Source: Nocardia tengchongensis
Lineage (GTDB): Bacteria; Actinomycetota; Actinomycetes; Mycobacteriales; Mycobacteriaceae
Assembly (NCBI RefSeq): GCF_018362975.1
Contig: NZ_CP074371.1
Span: forward strand, 620,001 to 684,000
Reading direction: 5' to 3'
Length of the DNA stretch: 64,000 bases
Shown here: positions 1-8,983 of the stretch, piece by piece
How the letters are laid out: every line of letters starts with the position of its first letter
How positions within the stretch are numbered: the first letter of the stretch is position 1
Notes under the pieces: generated by a model
Told to the model about the DNA's origin: nothing
The model's input: only the letters and a program-made list of their open reading frames with translations
The model's database searches: none
Program-made: the position numbers and the translations under genes

Positions 1-240
1 CAGTCGCGGACCATCGCCTCGCGGGCAGATCTGGACGAGCGCATGAACCAGACCCGGGCTCGCTTCGCCGAGGTGGACGACGTTCCGGTGCCGCCATTCT
101 GGGGTGGTTTCCAGATCCGGCCGGAGACCGTCGAGTTCTGGCAGGGCCGTCGCAGCCGCATGCACAACCGCATCCGGGTCACCGCCGAGCCGGGCAATAC
201 CGATGTGTCGGCCATGAAAGTCGAACGTCTCCAGCCGTGA
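1..240 (+). CDS. pdxH: Pyridoxamine 5'-phosphate oxidase, C-terminal part (5' end outside window)
   Basis: The frame is open from base 1 and ends at a TGA at 238-240, so only about the last 79 residues are present. PdxH is an FMN flavoprotein that oxidises pyridoxine or pyridoxamine 5'-phosphate to pyridoxal phosphate in the cytosol. The visible part has the characteristic end of the family: a Q-S-R motif, then [19 protein letters not shown] and an R-x-x-R basic stretch that in known structures contacts FMN and PLP. The match to the PdxH C-terminus is strong. The start and promoter lie outside the window. Confidence 0.93.
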   Translation, partial: QSRTIASRADLDERMNQTRARFAEVDDVPVPPFWGGFQIRPETVEFWQGRRSRMHNRIRVTAEPGNTDVSAMKVERLQP

Positions 241-349
241 ACGAACCTTTTCGCTCACCCGGAAGAGTTGGATATCTCACGCTCAAATGATGGGATCATC
301 GGTCCAAATTTACTGGCCAAGCGCACTTTGACCTGGCTAGGTTGAGTCG

Positions 350-1632
350 GTGAAGCTGCTCGCCGACATAACTCCATTACGGAATCCCGACTACCGGAGG
401 CTCTGGACCACCGGCATCGTCACCGTGATCGGCGCGCAGCTGTCCGTCGTAGCCGTCCCCAAACAGCTCTACGACATCACCCACAGTTCGTCCTACGTGG
501 GCCTGGCCGGCCTGTTCGGCCTGATCCCGCTCATCGTCTTCGGGCTCTGGGGTGGCGCGCTCGCCGACGCCATGGACCGCCGCAAGATGCTGCTCATCAC
601 CTCCGCCGGCACCGGCCTGACCGCGCTGGCCTTCTGGGCGCAGGCCGCGGCCGGCCTGAACAACGTGTGGCTGGTGCTGCTCCTGTTCTCGGCCCAGCAG
701 GCGTTCTTCGCCATGAACCAGCCCGCCCGCAGCGCCATCTACCCGCGGCTGCTGCCGCCCGAGCAGCTGCCGGCGGCCAATTCGCTGAGCATGACGGTCA
801 TGCAGTTCGGCGCCATCGCGGGACCGGTGCTGGCGGGCATGCTGATTCCGTTCGCGGGCCTGTCCACGCTCTACCTGCTCGACGCCATCGCCCTGCTGGC
901 CACGCTGTGGGCCTCCTGGAAGCTGCCGCCCATCCCGCCGCACGGCGAGTCCCGGCGCGCGGGCCTGCGCGAGGTTTCGACGGCTTCGCCTACCTGGCCA
1001 CCCAGCGGATTCTGCTGGCCTCCTTCGCGGTGGACGTGGTGGCCATGGTGTTCGGTATGCCGCGCGCCCTGTTCCCGCAGATGGCGCAGGACAGTTTCGG
1101 CGATTCCGCTTCCGGTGGAACGGCTCTGGGCCTGCTGTTCGCGGCCATGTCGGTGGGCGCGGTGCTGGGCGGGGTGTTCTCCGGCTGGCTGTCGCGGGTG
1201 CGGCGGCAGGGCTTGGCCGTGGTGGTCTGCATCGTGCTGTGGGGGCTCGGCATGGTCGGTTTCGGCCTGGCCGTGGGCCTGATCGGGCACGGACTGAGCA
1301 TGACGCTCGCGCTCTGGATCGCGCTGGCCTGCCTGGCCTTCGGCGGCGCGGTGGACATGTTCTCGGCGGCGCTGCGCACCACCATGCTGCAGTCGGTGGC
1401 GACCGACGAGATGCGCGGCCGGCTGCAGGGCGTGTTCATCGTTGTCGTGGCGGGTGGACCGCGCATCGGTGATGTTGCGCACGGTTTCGCGGCCGCGGCG
1501 GTGGGTACCGCGACGGCCGCCGCGGGCGGCGGCGTGCTCGTCGTGATCGGCATGATGGCGGCGGCCGTGGTGTTTCCCGCGTTCGTGCGATACCGGGTGG
1601 CACGTGCCCATTCCGAGGTTCCGGTGGCCTGA
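350..1632 (+). pseudogene. MFS exporter (EntS-like, MFS_3), split by a one-base deletion
   Basis: Two overlapping frames encode one 12-TM major facilitator protein. The first (GTG at 350) supplies the N-terminal half, with the loop motif GGALADAMDRRKM and helices 1-6. After REV at about 975 the homology moves to the -1 frame (FDGFAYLAT onward), which continues to 1632. Restoring one base in the GGTTT run near 974-977 gives a continuous protein of about 427 aa, a normal length for this family. Members export siderophores such as enterobactin, or drugs; the substrate cannot be read here. It follows pdxH and precedes citrate synthase. The single indel in an otherwise intact, unmutated frame suggests a sequence error rather than decay. 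Confidence 0.8.
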
Positions 1633-1817
1633 CGTCCGGCCTTCATGCACATAGCACATGACCGCCGCTCGCCTCACCTGCGAACGATGTGACTGTGAGG
1701 TAGTCAAGGGACACCCTCATTACTCAGGCGTAGTGGACAGCGGCTAGCGTTGAGGCAAGCGCATCGTGTGTCACCCGCGTCGATGCCTACGGTTTCAAGC
1801 CTGAGAGGGATCCTTCC

Positions 1818-3131
<1,314 letters not shown>

Positions 3132-3166
3132 TCTCTTCGGGCCTGCGCCCGAACGCTTTTCGCGGA

Positions 3167-3199
3167 ATCCCCGCCGCCACGCATCGTGGCGGCGGGGAT
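3167..3199 (+). terminator. Rho-independent terminator of citrate synthase
   Basis: Perfect 14-bp stem (ATCCCCGCCGCCAC with its complement) around a 5-nt loop, followed directly by TTTTCG. A smaller hairpin (TTCGGGC/GCCCGAA) lies just before it at 3137-3154. Confidence 0.85.
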
Positions 3200-3346
3200 T
3201 TTCGTTTCGAAGACACCGTGTTTACAAGGACTTGTTAAGGATCTTGCTGGAGCGGGGCGGCAATCTTGTTCTCGGGAGCGGGAAACCAGCTCACAGAACA
3301 CGAAACAGATTGTGCCGCAAGCACAAACGGATGAATGAGGGAACAC

Positions 3347-3457
3347 ATGAACCCGCTGTACCTGCTCAACGCCGGATCCTCGATCGCCGCCAACGCGACG
3401 GCCGCCATCGGCAATCTGATCAACATCGTCAACGCACTGACCCACCCGCACCCCTGA
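3347..3457 (+). CDS. Hydrophobic 36-aa micropeptide, function unknown
   Basis: A short ORF beginning MNPLYLLNAGSSIAAN and ending NALTHPHP. It starts with ATG at 3347 behind a good ribosome site (GAGGGA, spacing about 5 nt) and follows a terminator, so it would need its own promoter. The sequence is apolar with regularly spaced Ala, Asn, Ile and Leu, like an amphipathic or membrane-associated helix, and ends in a His-Pro repeat. Codon third positions are almost all G or C. I do not recognise a family. It is shorter than most gene finders accept. A second micropeptide of similar size and character lies at 22736-22837. Confidence 0.5.
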   Translation: MNPLYLLNAGSSIAANATAAIGNLINIVNALTHPHP

Positions 3458-3477
3458 GCCGACGCTGAGGGACAGCG

Positions 3478-3676
3478 CCGGGGGGCGAGGTTCCGGGGGT
3501 GACGTCGGGGGGCGACACCCGGGGGGACGACAGGTTCCGGGGGGAATCGGGGGATCGCAGTTGGGGGCTGCACTCGGGGGATCGCAGTCGGGGGGCTGCA
3601 CTCCGGGGGGGGGAATCGCAGTCAGGGGGGCTGCATCAGGGGGAATGTCGGCCGGGGGGCCGATCGGGGGGATCCG
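3478..3676 (+). repeat. G-tract array with a degenerate ~30-bp repeat
   Basis: About 200 bp in which the + strand carries more than a dozen runs of five to nine G. Inside it a unit of about 30 bp (GGGGGATCGCAGT, then GGGGGCTGCACT) recurs roughly three times with drift between 3550 and 3640. The strand asymmetry and closely spaced G-runs make G-quadruplex formation on this strand plausible. It sits between the micropeptide and the acetyltransferase and would lie in any read-through transcript. Confidence 0.7.
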
Positions 3677-3725
3677 TTCTCAGGGGTGAGCTGCCGCGGC
3701 GGGGGCCGCAGCTCACCCCTGAGAA
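3677..3725. repeat. 18-bp perfect inverted repeat upstream of eis-like gene
   Basis: Left arm TTCTCAGGGGTGAGCTGC at 3677-3694 and its exact complement at 3708-3725 are separated by 13 nt of GC-only loop. No T-run follows on either strand. It lies 40 bp before the acetyltransferase start and could be a terminator for upstream read-through or a regulatory hairpin. Confidence 0.75.
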
Positions 3726-3765
3726 TTCGGATGCGCCGGACGAGAAATCCTGGGATGTTCGAGTC

Positions 3766-4971
3766 ATGGCATCGACGAATGGCATTACCGTGCGTTCGGC
3801 ACGAGCTGAGGAACGACCGGAGGTCATCCGGCTCCAGGACATGGGCTTCGGCATGCGCGGCAGCCCTGCGGACGCCGAATTCGGGCCGCAGGTCTTCGAC
3901 ATCGAACGAGCCCTGGTGGCCGTCGACGGCGACCGCCTGGTCGGGCACGCCAACGACCGAGTCATGACCGTCACCGTGCCCGGCGGGAACACCGTTCAGG
4001 CGAGTGGCGTCACCGGCGTCGTGGTCACGCCCACGCATCGGCGGCGCGGCATCCTGCGGGCCCTCTACACCGAACTGCATCGGCGCATCGAGTCGGAGGG
4101 GCAGCCGCTCACCATCTTCTACGCCAGCGAGGGCGCCATCTACGGCCGTTTCGGCTACGGCCCGTCCATCGCCGAGGTGGACGTGTCGATCCAGGGGCGC
4201 ACCGCCGAATTCCGTTCCACCACACCCGATCCCGGCGGGGTGCGGGTCGCCTCGCTCACCGAGGCCGAGCTCGCTCTGCCCGAGATCTACGACCGCTGGC
4301 GGCGGCTCACCCCCGGCGCCCAGGATCGCCCCGAAGCCCGCTGGCGGCAGCGGGTTTTCGCCGAATCGATCCAGCACCAGGACGGTGCGGTCCAGTTCTT
4401 CCTGATCCACCCGGACGGGTACGTCATCCTGCGCCGCGCCTGGGCCGACAACAAGAACACCGCCACGGTCCACGAACTGCGCGCGGTCACGGCCGAAGCC
4501 CATGTCGCGCTGTGGCGGGTGCTGTTGAGCATGGATCTGGTCCACACCGTAGAAGCGAACCTGTCCGATAACGACCCGCTCCCCTACCTGGTCACCGATC
4601 CCCGGCTGGTGCGTGTCACCGGTCGCCACGACACCCTGTGGACCCGCGTCATGGATGTGCCCGCCGCCCTCACCGCCCGCTCCTACCAGCAGGACCTGGA
4701 TGTGGTGCTGTCCGTGGACGATCCGTTCCGGAACGCGGGCGGCGTCTTCGCGCTGCGGGTGCGGGACGGCGTCGCCGAATGCGAGCGCACCGACCGCACG
4801 CCGGACCTGGAACTCGGCATCGACGTGCTGGGCAGCCTCTACTTCGGCACCTACCGGGCCCGGGTCTACGCCGCCGCCAACCGGATTCAGGCCAAGGACC
4901 CGGCGGTGCTGCGGGCGTTCGACGAGGCGTTCACCGGCGATCGCGACGCCGAACTGGGCTGGTTCTTCTGA
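3766..4971 (+). CDS. eis: Eis-like GNAT N-acetyltransferase
   Basis: A 401-aa protein of the Eis family: two fused GNAT-like modules and an SCP2-like C-terminal domain. Mycobacterial Eis acetylates amines, including aminoglycosides and protein lysines, from acetyl-CoA. The acetyl-CoA loop is visible as VVVTPTHRRRGILRAL (about residues 86-101), and the YGRFGYG segment carries the Tyr that acts as general acid in Eis. The chain ends in GWFF, matching the family, where the C-terminal carboxylate is part of the active site. The frame is open further upstream to 3499, but that part is the G-tract repeat; homology begins at ATG 3766. No ribosome site precedes this ATG, so translation may be leaderless. 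The substrate is unknown. Confidence 0.85.
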   Translation: MASTNGITVRSARAEERPEVIRLQDMGFGMRGSPADAEFGPQVFDIERALVAVDGDRLVGHANDRVMTVTVPGGNTVQASGVTGVVVTPTHRRRGILRALYTELHRRIESEGQPLTIFYASEGAIYGRFGYGPSIAEVDVSIQGRTAEFRSTTPDPGGVRVASLTEAELALPEIYDRWRRLTPGAQDRPEARWRQRVFAESIQHQDGAVQFFLIHPDGYVILRRAWADNKNTATVHELRAVTAEAHVALWRVLLSMDLVHTVEANLSDNDPLPYLVTDPRLVRVTGRHDTLWTRVMDVPAALTARSYQQDLDVVLSVDDPFRNAGGVFALRVRDGVAECERTDRTPDLELGIDVLGSLYFGTYRARVYAAANRIQAKDPAVLRAFDEAFTGDRDAELGWFF

Positions 4972-4994
4972 AACAGGCTGGTTCTTCTACAGGA

Positions 4995-5032
4995 AGTGGC
5001 CGGGCAGCACCCGAGGGTGCCGTCCGGCCACT
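4995..5032. terminator. Bidirectional terminator between convergent genes
   Basis: AGTGGCCGG at 4995-5003 pairs with CCGGCCACT at 5024-5032, and an inner GCACCC/GGGTGC pair closes the top. It lies between the convergent acetyltransferase and lipoprotein genes. Confidence 0.7.
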
Positions 5033-5067
5033 GACCCCACCCGGCCCTGGGACGGAGCCGGAGGTCC

Positions 5068-6741
5068 TTACTTCCCGGCGATCTTCGCCCGGAACGGTCC
5101 GCCGACGCTGTTGAACAGGATGTCGCCGTTGGGCAGGCCCTCCACGATGGCGTACGCGCCGTTGCCGAGGTTGGATTGCCCGAAGATGGTGCGGTGCACG
5201 GTTTCTCCGGTCTTCCAGTCCAGGCCGGTGACCTCCCAGCCGTCGGCCTTGCTGTAGCCGTTGACGAAGACGATCCCGGTGTCGGTGGAGGTGGCCGGAA
5301 CCATGGAGGTGGAGACCACGTCACCGCGCTCCCACACCGAATTCCACTTGTGCGCCTTCGGATCCCATTCGAAGCGCTGCATGCCGTGCGGCGGGGCGTC
5401 GACCGGGCCGTTGGCCAGCACGTCCACCAGGCGGTCGGGTTCGCCGCCCGCGCCGATGTTCTGCACCACGAACGCGCCGTAGCCGTTGACCACCACCGAC
5501 TGCTCGGACTGGATGAACTCCGGCTTGTCGGTCTCTCCGGCGGTCACCTCGATCTGGTCGGCGATGCGATTCGACTTGGCGCCCGGCTTCTGGGCGAAGC
5601 CCTCCGGAATCTTGTTGCGCCAGAACGCGACCAGCTTCATGTGGTCGGCGCCGTCGGTGATCACGACCAGCTCGTCGTTGTCCTTGCCGTAGCCCATCAG
5701 GGTCGGCGTGGACCCGGTGCCGATGCCGAACTTCACCGCCGGGGGCTGGCGGCCGAAGTCGTAGGGCGAGGACCAGGCGCCGTCGCTCTCCTCGGTCGAG
5801 AGTTCGCTGCCGGTCCACACCACCTTGCGCATGACCTTGTCGCTGGCGATGTAGATGCCGCCGTGCTCGTCGTTGGCCATGGAGTTCGAGACGGTCTCAT
5901 CGCCGCCGAAGCGCACCTGTTGGGGCGTGCCGTCCAGGTCGCGGTCGAAGACGAGCAGGCCGCGCGAGTAGGCCACGACGACGTGGCCGTCGTAGGTCAT
6001 GCTGACGCCGACGACGTTCTCGGGCGTACCCAGCGTGGTGAGCTCGTTGCCCATGTACTGCTTCAGGTCGATGTGCTTGACGACCTCGATGCCGTCCTCG
6101 GGCTTGTCCTTGTTCTTCAGGCCGAAGATGTACAGCTGCGAGTCGAAGGTGTTGAAGTAGACCCGGTTGTCCTTGTCGACCAGGCCGTAGACGCCGTTGG
6201 CGATGCGCGTCCAGTCGGCGCCGCCCCAGTCCTCGGCGATGGCGTTCTTGATCTGCCCGGCGTCGGTGAAGTTCTGGTCCAGCACCCGGTCCAGGGCCTG
6301 CGGGGAGATGGGCGCGACACCCGGCGTGTCCAGGGCCGCGACCTCTTTGAACCCGCCGTCGGAGACGTCGACGTAGCGGACGCCGGCGGTGGAGGAGATC
6401 CAGCGGTATTTGTCGGAGGTCGAGGCCAGGGTCATGATGCTGACCGGGCCGACCGGCACCCGCGGCATGGCCTTGGGGTCGATGTGGAAGGTGCCGCGCG
6501 GGATCGGGTCGGGGAAGCTGTCGGACTGCGCGGAGTCCAGGTGGGTGATGGCGTAGTGGTCGGCGGCGAGGTAGGGGTTGCGCGCCGGGCCCGACCCGGA
6601 GGACGAATCGCCGCCCTCGGCTTTCGTGCTGGACGCCGCGCCCGAACTCGAGGAATCAGCGTTACTGCATGCCGCCAGGGTGCCGGTGGCGGCGAGCGTC
6701 AGGGCCGTAAGGCCGATCGATAGTCGCTTTACTTTGCTCAA
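5068..6741 (-). CDS. Large predicted lipoprotein, beta-propeller-like, function unknown
   Basis: A 557-aa exported protein. The N-terminus is a lipoprotein signal (MSKVKRLSIG, hydrophobic core, lipobox LAAC with Cys25), followed by a Ser/Gly-rich linker to about residue 55. The rest is rich in repeated beta-strand segments with short Gly/Asp turns (such as VYFNTFDSQLYIFG and GGIYIASDKVM), which fits a seven-bladed propeller of PQQ or WD type. I find no catalytic motif and recognise no named family. It is a single gene, convergent with the acetyltransferase and divergent from the YccF gene. It probably acts at the outer face of the cytoplasmic membrane. Confidence 0.85.
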   Translation of the reverse strand: MSKVKRLSIGLTALTLAATGTLAACSNADSSSSGAASSTKAEGGDSSSGSGPARNPYLAADHYAITHLDSAQSDSFPDPIPRGTFHIDPKAMPRVPVGPVSIMTLASTSDKYRWISSTAGVRYVDVSDGGFKEVAALDTPGVAPISPQALDRVLDQNFTDAGQIKNAIAEDWGGADWTRIANGVYGLVDKDNRVYFNTFDSQLYIFGLKNKDKPEDGIEVVKHIDLKQYMGNELTTLGTPENVVGVSMTYDGHVVVAYSRGLLVFDRDLDGTPQQVRFGGDETVSNSMANDEHGGIYIASDKVMRKVVWTGSELSTEESDGAWSSPYDFGRQPPAVKFGIGTGSTPTLMGYGKDNDELVVITDGADHMKLVAFWRNKIPEGFAQKPGAKSNRIADQIEVTAGETDKPEFIQSEQSVVVNGYGAFVVQNIGAGGEPDRLVDVLANGPVDAPPHGMQRFEWDPKAHKWNSVWERGDVVSTSMVPATSTDTGIVFVNGYSKADGWEVTGLDWKTGETVHRTIFGQSNLGNGAYAIVEGLPNGDILFNSVGGPFRAKIAGK

Positions 6742-6937
6742 AGTGTGCCCATACTTTCTCCCGATACCATCAAAATGCGATTGAGCTGGTCAGAGCCTAG
6801 ATAGCGTGAGATTAGCAGTGGAGAGTTTCCGGAAGCGGAATGCGCACGCCTTTTCAGCTACCACTGACGAGTGCCCCCACTCGGAATCGGGGTTTTCCCG
6901 GTGGTGCGGGGCCGGTGCGCGCTGGCATGCTGGAATC

Positions 6938-7333
6938 GTGAAACCGATCCAGCTGATTCTGAACATCCTGTGGCTAGTACTGGTCGGATTCTGGATGGCG
7001 CTCGGCTATGTGGTCGCCGGACTCATCTGCTGCATCCTGATCATCACCATCCCCTGGGGGATCGCGTCGTTCCGGATCGCCTATTTCGTGCTCTGGCCCT
7101 TCGGCCGGGAAGCCGTGGAGAAGCCCGGCGCGGGCGTGGGCTCGATGCTGGGCAATATCATCTGGATCATCGTGGCCGGCTGGTGGCTGGCCCTGGGGCA
7201 CCTGATGACCAGCATCGCGCTGGCCGTCACCATCATCGGAATCCCGTTCGCCTGGGCGAATCTCAAGCTGATCCCGGTCTCACTGTTCCCACTGGGGCGC
7301 GAAATCGTCGACAGCGACCGACCTTTCAGTTGA
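6938..7333 (+). CDS. YccF domain inner-membrane protein
   Basis: A 131-aa membrane protein with two copies of the YccF (DUF307) module. Each has a hydrophobic segment followed by the motif TIPWGIASFRIAYFVLWPFG or its variant IIGIPFAWANLKLIPVSLFP. Four hydrophobic segments are visible. The function of the family is not established. The GTG at 6938 is chosen because homology begins at KPIQLILNI; the frame is open upstream to 6806 but that part has no protein-like composition. It is divergent from the lipoprotein gene, with about 195 bp between them. Confidence 0.85.
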   Translation: MKPIQLILNILWLVLVGFWMALGYVVAGLICCILIITIPWGIASFRIAYFVLWPFGREAVEKPGAGVGSMLGNIIWIIVAGWWLALGHLMTSIALAVTIIGIPFAWANLKLIPVSLFPLGREIVDSDRPFS

Positions 7334-7360
7334 TCGGATACAGCGGGTACTGAACGCCGG

Positions 7361-7798
7361 CTACTCCGACTCGTCCACGATCTGCTTCATGATGCCGACC
7401 GCTTCCACCAGCACCCCGACCTGGCCGGGCGACAGCTGCGACAGCTGATCGGTCATCCACGCCTCGCGCGCCTGGTTCTCGTCGGCGATCAGCGCGCGGC
7501 CCGCGTCGGACAGCGACACGATGATCTGGCGGCCGTCGGTGGGGTGCGGATTGCGTTCCACCAGATCCATTTCCGACAGCGACGCGATGACCCGGGTCAT
7601 CGACGGCGGCTGCACCCGCTCCTTGGCGGCCAGCGCGCCCGGCGTCATGGCGCCTTCCCGATTCAGCGTGGCGAGCGCGGACAGCTGCGTCAGCGAAATC
7701 TGGGCATCGGCCCGCCGGCCGCGCAGATGCCGAGTCAAGCGCACCACCGCCAGCGAGAGTTCACCGGCGAGCGCTCGAATATCGGAAGGCGTTGTCAC
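7361..7798 (-). CDS. MarR-family transcriptional regulator
   Basis: A 145-aa winged-helix protein. The recognition region PPSMTRVIASLSEMDLVERN and the wing DGRQIIVSLSDAG are typical of MarR dimers, which bind palindromes near their own gene and release DNA on binding phenolic or other ligands. GTG at 7798 (TTPSDIRALAGEL) is taken as the start; an upstream ATG adds 26 Arg-rich residues without homology. It is divergent from the DUF2530 gene. The same pair occurs in mycobacteria (Rv0880/Rv0879c region). Confidence 0.88.
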   Translation of the reverse strand: MTTPSDIRALAGELSLAVVRLTRHLRGRRADAQISLTQLSALATLNREGAMTPGALAAKERVQPPSMTRVIASLSEMDLVERNPHPTDGRQIIVSLSDAGRALIADENQAREAWMTDQLSQLSPGQVGVLVEAVGIMKQIVDESE

Positions 7799-7895
7799 AG
7801 AGGCAAACGATACGGGAACGCCCGCGCGGGGGTCGGCTGTTCGCCTGCTCCGTGACCTGCCGCCCCGGCGCGCCACCCGAACCGCGCTCGCCCTC

Positions 7896-7901
7896 TAGTC
7901 T
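7896..7901 (+). promoter_or_regulatory. -10 box of DUF2530 gene, leaderless geometry
   Basis: TAGTCT ends 6 nt before the GTG at 7908, so transcription would start at or next to the start codon. Confidence 0.5.
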
Positions 7902-7907
7902 GGTGAG

Positions 7908-8150
7908 GTGACCCCGCCGACCGTTCCGGAGATTCCGCCGCGCTTCACCGATCCGCGTCCTGTGCTGGCGGTGGGCGCCTTCGTCTTCCTGATCGCGACC
8001 GTGGCGGTGTGGCTGAACGACGCGTGGGCCACCGCGCGGCCGGTGTGCCTGATGGGTCTGGGCGTAGGACTGCTGGCATACACCATCTTCGCGATTCAGC
8101 GCCGAAGTGCACGGCGCGGTGATAAAGGCGCACAACGCGGTCTGGATTAG
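7908..8150 (+). CDS. DUF2530 small membrane protein
   Basis: An 80-aa protein with two predicted membrane helices (about residues 20-38 and 46-62) between a Pro-rich N-terminus and a basic C-terminal tail RRSARRGDKG. This layout fits DUF2530 proteins, which are actinobacterial and of unknown function. The GTG start lies 6 nt after a TAGTCT -10 box, which suggests a leaderless mRNA. It is divergent from the MarR gene. Confidence 0.75.
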   Translation: MTPPTVPEIPPRFTDPRPVLAVGAFVFLIATVAVWLNDAWATARPVCLMGLGVGLLAYTIFAIQRRSARRGDKGAQRGLD

Positions 8151-8249
8151 CCCGGGGAAGCGACTGGTCATCTGACCAACAGGGGTACCGGGCAACCTTG
8201 TGGAGCGTGCGAATTGACTGCACGCGTCCCGGGCGCTTAACTCCCTGGA

Positions 8250-8876
8250 GTGTCCTCCCGATTGAGCGTCGAAGAACGACGGGCCCACCTTATCGAGGCA
8301 GCCATCGGCCTTGCCGAAAAAAAGGGCGTGGCCGGGGTTACCACCCGCGATGTCGCGCAGGCAGCCGGTGTTTCCCTCGGTGTGGTGCATTACTGTTTCG
8401 AAAACAAAGATCAGCTGATGACCGAGCTGGTCAAGGCGCTTTCGATGGAATTGCGTGATTCCGTCGACGCCAACGAAACCGTATGGCAGGACGTCGGCAC
8501 CGGAAAAGCCGCACTGCAACAATTGGTGCGCGCGGGCCTGGAACTCATGTGGCTCAACATCGAAGCCACACCCGAACGCCAACTACTCACCTACGAAACC
8601 ACCACCTACGCGCTACGCGAAGGCGAGCAGACCCCCGCGAAACTCGCGATCGCGCGCGAGCAGTACACCTTCAACGACTCCACGGTCGCCGACATCTTCG
8701 AGCACGCACGCGAAGCCACCGACTGCCAGTGGACCGTTCCGGTCGGCACCCTGAGCCGCTTCATCCTCGCCACCATCGACGGCATCGTGCTGCGCTGGCT
8801 GGTCGACAACGACAGCGCCGCCGTCCGTGACCAACTGGACGTCCTCGCCACCACCGTGGCAGCCCACGCGGCCTGA
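8250..8876 (+). CDS. TetR-family transcriptional regulator
   Basis: A protein of about 208 aa. The N-terminal helix-turn-helix (VTTRDVAQAAGVSLGVVHYC, then FENKDQLM) is canonical TetR; the C-terminal two thirds is an all-helical ligand and dimer domain with many aromatic residues, ligand unknown. Two starts are possible: GTG at 8250 and TTG at 8262. The TTG has a GGAG at good distance (8247-8250), whereas the GTG has no ribosome site. No obvious target gene adjoins it; the ATPase gene is convergent. Confidence 0.88.
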   Translation: MSSRLSVEERRAHLIEAAIGLAEKKGVAGVTTRDVAQAAGVSLGVVHYCFENKDQLMTELVKALSMELRDSVDANETVWQDVGTGKAALQQLVRAGLELMWLNIEATPERQLLTYETTTYALREGEQTPAKLAIAREQYTFNDSTVADIFEHAREATDCQWTVPVGTLSRFILATIDGIVLRWLVDNDSAAVRDQLDVLATTVAAHAA

Positions 8877-8983
8877 CCCGGCCCCCACCCCTCCGGCGCG
8901 GGCAGCGGAAACGCCCGCGCCGGACCTGATTCCCGTCCGCCGCAGGCGATCTCGCTCCCACCCGGCACCCGGTGGGCGAATTC

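Noticed and set aside
1690..1725. Possible CRP site upstream of citrate synthase (TGTGACTGTGAGG)
   Set aside because: Only one half-site fits TGTGA; no symmetrical TCACA at six-base spacing.
3499..3765. 89-residue N-terminal extension of the Eis-like protein
   Set aside because: Encoded by the G-tract repeat and hairpin; Gly/Arg/Ser nonsense, and family homology starts at 3766.
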